Below are positions 58,984 to 64,000 of a DNA stretch of 64,000 nucleotides, piece by piece. Made by a program: the position numbers and the translations under genes. This stretch comes from Candidatus Brevifilum fermentans (lineage in GTDB: Bacteria; Chloroflexota; Anaerolineae; Anaerolineales; Villigracilaceae), in assembly GCA_945877125.1 (NCBI GenBank), contig CAMCQT010000005.1, forward strand, positions 18,602-82,601. Reading direction: 5' to 3'. The notes under the pieces are model-generated. The model saw only the letters and a program-made list of their open reading frames with translations. It did no database searches and was not told the origin of the DNA. Positions within the stretch are counted from its first letter, which is position 1. Each line of letters opens with the position of its first letter.

Positions 58984-60306
58984 TTACTTCTTCTTTCCAA
59001 ACTTCTTCATCAAAACATCCTGCAAAGTAGGTTGACCAATTTCCTGCAACTCATACCTCACGCGCTGATAGGGTTTCGTGATCTTCATCACGCGTGAAAG
59101 ATCAATCGGTGTGCCGATGATAACCAAATCTACATCTGACTTGTTGATCGTCTCTTCGAGGTCTTTGGTCTGCGCATCACCGTAACCCATCGCAGGGAGA
59201 ATGGGTCCTGTCTTCGGATACTTAACATACGTTGCTGCAATTGACCTCACCGCAAACGGACGCGGGTCAACGATTTCTTTCGCGCCGAATCTTCGGGCGG
59301 CGATATATCCCGCGCCGTAGGCCATTTCACCGTGAGTCAGAGTCGGGCCGTCTTCCACCACCAAAACGCGCTTGCCCTGAATCGCAGCGGGGTCATCCAC
59401 AAAGAGCGGGGAAGCAGCTTCGATCTGGATCGCATTCGGATTCAACTTGCGTAGTGACTCGCGCAGTTTGATCACATTCTCTGCGTCCGCAGTGTCAACT
59501 TTGTTAATCACAAACACATCAGCCATTCGCACATTTGTTTCGCCGGGGTAATACGTTGATTCGTGTCCGGTTCTGTGCGGGTCAGCTACAACAATTTGCA
59601 GGTCAGGCACATAGAACGGGAAGTCGTTGTTGCCGCCGTCCCACAAAATAATATCCGCTTCCGCCTCTGCTTTGCGAACAATCTTTTCATAATCGACGCC
59701 AGCATAAATGATAACGCCGTTATCAATATGAGGTTCGTATTCTTCGCGTTCTTCGATCGTGCATTTGTATTCATCGAGATCGTCGTAACTCGCGTAGCGT
59801 TGAACTTCCTGTGCCACGAGATTTCCATAAGGCATCGGGTGACGAATGGCAGCGACTTTGTATCCCATTTCCTGGAGGATTAAAGCCACGCGCCGCGTTG
59901 TCTGGCTCTTGCCTGATCCTGTCCGAACGGCACTGATCGAAACGACAGGTTTTGTTGACTTCACCTGTGTATATTTTGTACCCATAATGCGGAAGTCCGC
60001 GCCAGCCGCATTGACCATGCTGGCTTTGTGCATCACATATTCATGCGGCACATCACTGTATGCGAATACAACTTGTTGCGCGCCATGCTTCTTGATCAGG
60101 TCAAGTAATTCTTCTTCGGCATGGATCGGAATTCCATTCGGGTATAAGTCACCTGCGAGTTCCTTCGGATACACGCGACCTTCGATATCAGGGATCTGGG
60201 TCGCTGTGAACGCCACGACCTCATAATCCTTGTTTCCACGGAAGAACGTGTTGAAGTTATGAAAATCACGTCCTGCCGCACCCATGATGATGGTTTTGAT
60301 TGGCAT
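58984..60306 (-). CDS. Cyclic 2,3-diphosphoglycerate synthetase homologue (P-loop GTPase-like)
   Basis: A 440-aa protein of the cDPGS family (COG2403). MGAAGRDFHNFNTFFRGNKDYEVVAFTATQIPDIEGRVYP is the family opening, P-loop VRTGSGKSQTTRRV (~130), GNLVAQEVQRY, and ILWDGGNNDFPF (~220). In Methanothermus the enzyme makes cyclic 2,3-DPG from 2,3-bisphosphoglycerate with ATP; bacterial homologues are common in Chloroflexi but not well characterised, so the role is tentative. AGGAG precedes ATG. Single-gene unit. Confidence 0.85.
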   Translation of the reverse strand: MPIKTIIMGAAGRDFHNFNTFFRGNKDYEVVAFTATQIPDIEGRVYPKELAGDLYPNGIPIHAEEELLDLIKKHGAQQVVFAYSDVPHEYVMHKASMVNAAGADFRIMGTKYTQVKSTKPVVSISAVRTGSGKSQTTRRVALILQEMGYKVAAIRHPMPYGNLVAQEVQRYASYDDLDEYKCTIEEREEYEPHIDNGVIIYAGVDYEKIVRKAEAEADIILWDGGNNDFPFYVPDLQIVVADPHRTGHESTYYPGETNVRMADVFVINKVDTADAENVIKLRESLRKLNPNAIQIEAASPLFVDDPAAIQGKRVLVVEDGPTLTHGEMAYGAGYIAARRFGAKEIVDPRPFAVRSIAATYVKYPKTGPILPAMGYGDAQTKDLEETINKSDVDLVIIGTPIDLSRVMKITKPYQRVRYELQEIGQPTLQDVLMKKFGKKK

Positions 60307-60420
60307 AGGAATCTCCTATCGTACAAACCGCACTGAGGACAGTGTCCGATGCAACCCGGCTTTGGTTTTGAGCCACATCGTTTTTACCCAATACGATCTC
60401 TCTGATTCAATTAAACAAGA

Positions 60421-60459
60421 AAACAGGCTGAAAGTATAGATAACTTTCAGCCTGTTTTT
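60421..60459. terminator. Terminator after argS
   Basis: AAACAGGCTGAAAGT/ACTTTCAGCCTGTTT is a perfect 15-bp stem with a 7-base loop; T-rich on both sides. It is 68 bases past the argS stop on the minus strand. Confidence 0.85.
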
Positions 60460-60526
60460 GGTATGACACTTATTTCATGTGCAGAGTATCTTGCGCTCAA
60501 CTTCTTACTTTTTACTTCTTTGTTTG

Positions 60527-62344
60527 CTACATCACCTCAGGCGCTTGTATACCCAACAACCTCAGTGCATTTTCAATGGTTTGCTTCGCCGCTGTTATCA
60601 ATCGTAGGCGGGCATTTCGTATTTTTTCATCTTCTGTCTGCAAAATATTTACCGCGTGATAAAACGAGTGGAAGGTATTCGCCAGATCATACGCATATGC
60701 TGCCATCACCATTGGGCGATACTCATTTGCTGCTTGTTCCACAGTCTGTGGAAAGCGTGAGATTTGTTCGATCAGTTCGATCTCGTGTTTGGTCAATTCA
60801 TAATCGAAGGTCGAAGGTCCAAGGTCTGGCTTTTGACCTTCAACCTTTGACTTCTTTAAAATTGAATTTGCCCGCACATATGCATTTTGAATGTAGGGTC
60901 CCGTTCTGCCGTCAAAAGATAAAGCCTCGTTGATATCGAAGACAATATCCTTGTTGTTATCCACTGAAAGCATCGAATAGACCAGTGCGCCCATTCCAAT
61001 TTGAGTGGCAATTTTCTCGCGTTCGCCCGCTGGGATATCGCCGCTCTTTTCAGATTCAACCGCCAGTACGCGTTTCACCGCTTCATCCGCCACATCTTTG
61101 AATAGCACCACTCGTCCACGCCGTGCGGACATGGCGCCTTCGGGCAGGCTCACAAATCCATAGCCGAGGTGATAGCATTTTTCAGATTGCGGGAAGCCCC
61201 ACAACTTGAGAATTGCAAACGCCTGCTGCAAGTGCATGGACTGACGCACATCCACAACATAAATGGAGCGGTCAACATGATATTTTTCAAATTTTACTTT
61301 GGCTAACGCAAGGTCTTTTGTGAGATACAGGGTTGTGCCGTCTGAGCGCAGAAGGATGTTCGTGCGATATTTTTCCTTGGTCAGCCCCAACTTTTCGTCG
61401 ATCTTCACGATTACCGCGCCGCCTTGCGGACGTTCATCGGTGGCTATGTCTTTCGCGATCAATTCGTCCACGATCACTTTGGACGGTTCGTCCAAATCGC
61501 TTTCGTAAAACCAGACATCTATTTTTACATCGAGCATTTGCAATACTTCGCGCAGTTCTTCCAAACTCCATTCGCGGGTGACGCGCCACAACTCGCGCAC
61601 AGATTTATCACCCGCGTCCCATCTGCGATACATGTCGCGCCGTTCGGCATCATATGCTTCGCGTTGGGCAGTTTGTTCGGGCGTTTCGTTTTCCTTCTTT
61701 TCGAGCAGGGCGGTGGCTTCCACATAAAGTTTTGCCAGCCATTGACCGCGCTCGTGCACGCCCTCTGGTTCCTGCCCCTTGTACAACTTGTCATACATCC
61801 ACATCACGGTGATGACGCCGAGTCCCAGGTCACCGGGGTACGAAGCGCGGATCGTTTCAAAGCCTGCAAACTCAACCAACCTCGCAAGCGCTTCGCCCAA
61901 AATGGTATTGCGCGCATGCCCAATGTGGAACGAGTGATGTGTATTCGGCTGGGCATATTCGACCATGACCCGCTCATTTTTTTTCGCACCCCGCCCAAAG
62001 TCGAGACGCGAAGCGAGCACTTCATCCACAACCCGACTGGCATAAGTGGCTGTCGAAAAATATAGATTGAGATAACCTTTGACCGCATCAATGCGACTGA
62101 TGCCATCCACGCTGCCGATCTGCGCCTTGACCTGTTCTGCCATCTCTTGCGCTCTCTGCGGGACGGGTTTTCCGCCCTTGCCCGCGCGCGCTTCATTTGC
62201 AGCGGTCTGAAAGAATGACGTGGCAAAACCCCATTCGCCCGAGAAGGGAATGGGCTGCCATTTAAGCTCAGCCAGCGGAATATCGTTCGCGGCGCAGAAA
62301 TCTTTTATTTTGGTTTCGATGAGTTGTTGTTCTTGTGTAAACAT
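60527..62344 (-). CDS. argS: Arginyl-tRNA synthetase
   Basis: A 605-aa class I synthetase. HIGH motif in AQPNTHHSFHIGHARNTILGEAL (~130), MSARRG in the KMSKS position (EGAMSARRGRVVLF), and the C-terminal DALR anticodon domain (YAYDLANTFHSFYHAVNIL...TIENALRLLGI). The N-terminal Add1 tRNA-binding domain is present. The start is ATG 62344 (MFTQEQQLIETK); the longer frame adds 26 residues without homologous look. Likely followed by its own terminator. Confidence 0.95.
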   Translation of the reverse strand: MFTQEQQLIETKIKDFCAANDIPLAELKWQPIPFSGEWGFATSFFQTAANEARAGKGGKPVPQRAQEMAEQVKAQIGSVDGISRIDAVKGYLNLYFSTATYASRVVDEVLASRLDFGRGAKKNERVMVEYAQPNTHHSFHIGHARNTILGEALARLVEFAGFETIRASYPGDLGLGVITVMWMYDKLYKGQEPEGVHERGQWLAKLYVEATALLEKKENETPEQTAQREAYDAERRDMYRRWDAGDKSVRELWRVTREWSLEELREVLQMLDVKIDVWFYESDLDEPSKVIVDELIAKDIATDERPQGGAVIVKIDEKLGLTKEKYRTNILLRSDGTTLYLTKDLALAKVKFEKYHVDRSIYVVDVRQSMHLQQAFAILKLWGFPQSEKCYHLGYGFVSLPEGAMSARRGRVVLFKDVADEAVKRVLAVESEKSGDIPAGEREKIATQIGMGALVYSMLSVDNNKDIVFDINEALSFDGRTGPYIQNAYVRANSILKKSKVEGQKPDLGPSTFDYELTKHEIELIEQISRFPQTVEQAANEYRPMVMAAYAYDLANTFHSFYHAVNILQTEDEKIRNARLRLITAAKQTIENALRLLGIQAPEVM

Positions 62345-62402
62345 AAGCGAAGCGATCCTGTGGATAGTTTTGATTATAGCCGAGGGTTGGGGTGAAATGG
62401 GA

Positions 62403-62440
62403 ACAAAAACGGGAGCGCCCATTGAATGGCGTTCCCGTTT
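62403..62440 (-). terminator. Terminator of rpsT
   Basis: On the minus strand AAACGGGAACGCC pairs with GG(G)CGCTCCCGTTT (13 bp, one G-T) and is followed by TTGTTC after a T run. Lies 46 bases past the rpsT stop. Confidence 0.8.
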
Positions 62441-62486
62441 AATGATTTGCTGAAAGATAAATTACGCGTCTTTCGCTTTGTCGCTG

Positions 62487-62813
62487 CTATTTTTTGGGAG
62501 CGGCAACTTTCTTTTTCTTCTTGGTATCAACTTCTTCTACCACGGGCGGGGCGGCAAGAAATGCAGCAAGGCGTTTCATTAAACGACCCTTACGGCGTGA
62601 GGCATTGTTCTTGTGAAGCACACCTTTTTCTGCGGCTTTGTCCAAAGTGCTGATTGCCTTCAATACAGCTTCTTTTGTTTCGGGATCATTCTCTGTGAAA
62701 GCTTCGCGGGCGGCGGTGACAGCAGTACGAGCTGCACCACGGAAAGTACGATTGCTGATGCGATTCTTTTCGTTTTGACGATTGCGTTTGATTTGTGATT
62801 TAATGTTAGCCAA
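62487..62813 (-). CDS. rpsT: Small ribosomal subunit protein S20 (bS20)
   Basis: A 108-aa basic protein: MANIKSQIKRNRQNEKNRISNRTFRGAARTA is the S20 opening, with LDKAAEKGVLHKNNASRRKGRLMKRL in the C-terminal half. A ~20-residue Lys/Pro-rich tail (DTKKKKKVAAPKK) extends beyond the usual ~88 residues. It binds 16S rRNA early in 30S assembly. GGAGAAAAACC lies before ATG. Confidence 0.93.
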   Translation of the reverse strand: MANIKSQIKRNRQNEKNRISNRTFRGAARTAVTAAREAFTENDPETKEAVLKAISTLDKAAEKGVLHKNNASRRKGRLMKRLAAFLAAPPVVEEVDTKKKKKVAAPKK

Positions 62814-62921
62814 GGTTTTTCTCCAAAAATATCCTTCTTTTTTAACAGCGATGTATTTTACATGAGGGACGTATATTTGTCCAGCAATTTTCCGAGCGAT
62901 TCCTCTGTAAATTTAGGAATT

Positions 62922-62960
62922 CGTCCCGCAGGGTACGCTTCAAACGTGACCTGCGGGACG
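62922..62960. repeat. Hairpin downstream of the LysM gene
   Basis: CGTCCCGCAGG (62922-62932) and CCTGCGGGACG (62950-62960) are inverted, separated by 17 bases. No T run, so it is a repeat or stability element. Confidence 0.7.
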
Positions 62961-62965
62961 GACGC

Positions 62966-63745
62966 TTAATTAACTGGTGTCAATGTGGCAGTGGATGCGT
63001 CGGGGGCGGCGGTGCTTGTGGGAGGGCGTGTAGCCGTCGGGGTAACCATGTTGACAGGGATGATCAATACTTGCCCAACTTGAATGGCGTTCGGGTCAGT
63101 TATATTATTTTCTTTAATAATATCTTCTTCGGTGCTGTTGAATAGGGCTGCAATTCTGGCTAAAGAATCACCAGACCGTACGATATATTGTTCTTTTTGA
63201 CCCTTCGGTAGATCAATCGGAACAGTGGTTGAAGTTGGTAATTGCATGCCTGGGTTTGGCAGGAGGATTATCTGTCCGGGCAGGATGTTTTGTGTCAGTG
63301 GGTCTACGCCTTTTGGAAAACCGGTGGCTTCGTCTGTTCCGCTGTATGGGTTGAGAAGTAGAATGAGTTGGATGCCGTCATCGCCGAGATTATAGTTTTG
63401 CGAAATGAGTTCGAGGTAGTCGCCGGCTTGCACGGTGTAATTGAACGGTGTTGAAAAAGTGGCTGTCGGCGTGACTGTTGGCGTGGATGTAGGAGTTGAC
63501 GTAGATGTTGGCGTGGATGTGTTGGTTGGGGTGAACGTCATTGTCGGGGTGGGGGTTTCGGTGGCGAACAGTGTGCTGATCGGTTTGCTTGGTCCAGCCA
63601 GCCACGCAATTAATAAGATTACGCCAATTAAAACAAGTACGCCAGCGATAATGTAAATAATATTTGGGCCGCCACGCTGCCTGCGTTTGCGATAGGAACT
63701 GATACTGCTTGAGGGTGAAGAAGAAATAGGGGGTCTATTGTTCAT
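62966..63745 (-). CDS. Membrane protein with two LysM domains
   Basis: A 259-aa protein. N-terminal basic region, one transmembrane helix (NIIYIIAGVLVLIGVILLIAWLAG), a Thr/Pro linker (TSTPTSTSTPTSTPTVTPT), then two LysM modules: YTVQAGDYLELISQNYNLGDDGIQLILLLNPY (~115) and YIVRSGDSLARIAALFNSTEEDIIKENNI (~180). LysM binds peptidoglycan or chitin. The start is ATG 63745 with AAGGAAAAA upstream. No catalytic domain is attached, so it is probably structural or targeting. Confidence 0.82.
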   Translation of the reverse strand: MNNRPPISSSPSSSISSYRKRRQRGGPNIIYIIAGVLVLIGVILLIAWLAGPSKPISTLFATETPTPTMTFTPTNTSTPTSTSTPTSTPTVTPTATFSTPFNYTVQAGDYLELISQNYNLGDDGIQLILLLNPYSGTDEATGFPKGVDPLTQNILPGQIILLPNPGMQLPTSTTVPIDLPKGQKEQYIVRSGDSLARIAALFNSTEEDIIKENNITDPNAIQVGQVLIIPVNMVTPTATRPPTSTAAPDASTATLTPVN

Positions 63746-63872
63746 AAGTTTTTCCTTTTTACATAGCGTGTTTGCCAAAGCGCTTTCCCATTTGACGCAA
63801 TGTAAAAATAATTCTACCTGAAAAATGAAGGTTGTGGGGAGCTTTACGTGTCGAGTGTGCAAGCAAAAGGTG

Positions 63873-64000
63873 TCAGGCAGCGAGAGGCAAAAGCGAACGC
63901 GCAGAGACAAGTTTTTGCCATTCGCCGCTCATCCAAGCCGTTCGCGCTTTGGCGGTCAAAATTGCGCCATCCAAATTCCATTGCGCACCGGGTAGTTTTA
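63873..64000 (-). CDS. Partial gene, C-terminal end only
   Basis: An open frame enters from the right edge and ends at TGA (63873-63875). It reads KLPGAQWNLDGAILTAKART and then AWMSGEWQKLVSARSLLPLAA. The codon choice and lack of stops fit coding sequence, but the family is not recognised from this fragment. It is too short to be listed as a complete ORF. Confidence 0.5.
   Translation of the reverse strand, partial: KLPGAQWNLDGAILTAKARTAWMSGEWQKLVSARSLLPLAA

Overview
The window reads as a contiguous bacterial chromosome segment of moderate G+C with dense, mostly minus-strand operons. The most likely source is a member of the Chloroflexota, class Anaerolineae. That is an inference from the gene mix: many secreted lipoproteins with Thr/Pro-rich linkers (TPTPT runs), separate GluRS and GlnRS, a TtuA-type thiolase with a ThiS-like partner, a bacterial cyclic-2,3-diphosphoglycerate synthetase homologue, a family 4 glycosyltransferase next to a YraN-like protein, and an Asp23-family protein in a nusB operon. 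No rRNA, tRNA or CRISPR array was seen.

Layout. 0-9.5 kb: the 3' part of minD, then minE, rodA, gltX, a small nucleotidyl-cyclase-domain protein, an SH3-like lipoprotein, glnS, a small membrane protein and typA. 9.5-20.9 kb: accessory metabolism and envelope genes, including lipoproteins, a degenerate GGDEF domain, an internally deleted FAH-family hydrolase, an AT-rich pair (membrane protein and beta-propeller glycosidase), an esterase interrupted by an in-frame TAG, a phosphatase/YbaK pair, a methyltransferase, NUDIX and pirin. 20.9-25 kb: a candidate cyclic-di-GMP-I riboswitch and terminator in front of a 1238-residue secreted pectate-lyase-like protein with Ig-like repeats. 25-33.2 kb: a long minus-strand run carrying a Lit/DUF1461-type membrane protein, fabG, asp23-like, nusB, tatA, tatC and a large lipoprotein, preceded by a spermidine-synthase-like membrane protein.

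33.2-45.8 kb is the main accessory island. It holds two small paralogous KHGFYS-type proteins, a 906-residue membrane-anchored coiled-coil protein of unknown function, a membrane pentapeptide-repeat protein, an Eco57I-type DNA methyltransferase and a PLD-nuclease/SNF2-helicase. The last three form a probable restriction-modification operon. The island is full of inverted-repeat elements, and two members of one palindromic family lie in frame inside the methyltransferase and helicase genes.

46-64 kb: a PaiB-type flavoprotein, a GH25/SH3/NAGPA multidomain protein without a signal peptide, yraN and a glycosyltransferase bracketed by inverted copies of an ~87-bp repeat, a TtuB/TtuA-like tRNA thiolation pair, a Ser/Thr kinase divergent from an FHA/winged-helix regulator, a PIG-L deacetylase, bioY, a small Tudor-like protein, the cDPG synthetase homologue, argS, rpsT, a LysM protein, and the C-terminal end of one more gene cut by the window edge. 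Function calls come from recognisable motifs only; no database search was possible.
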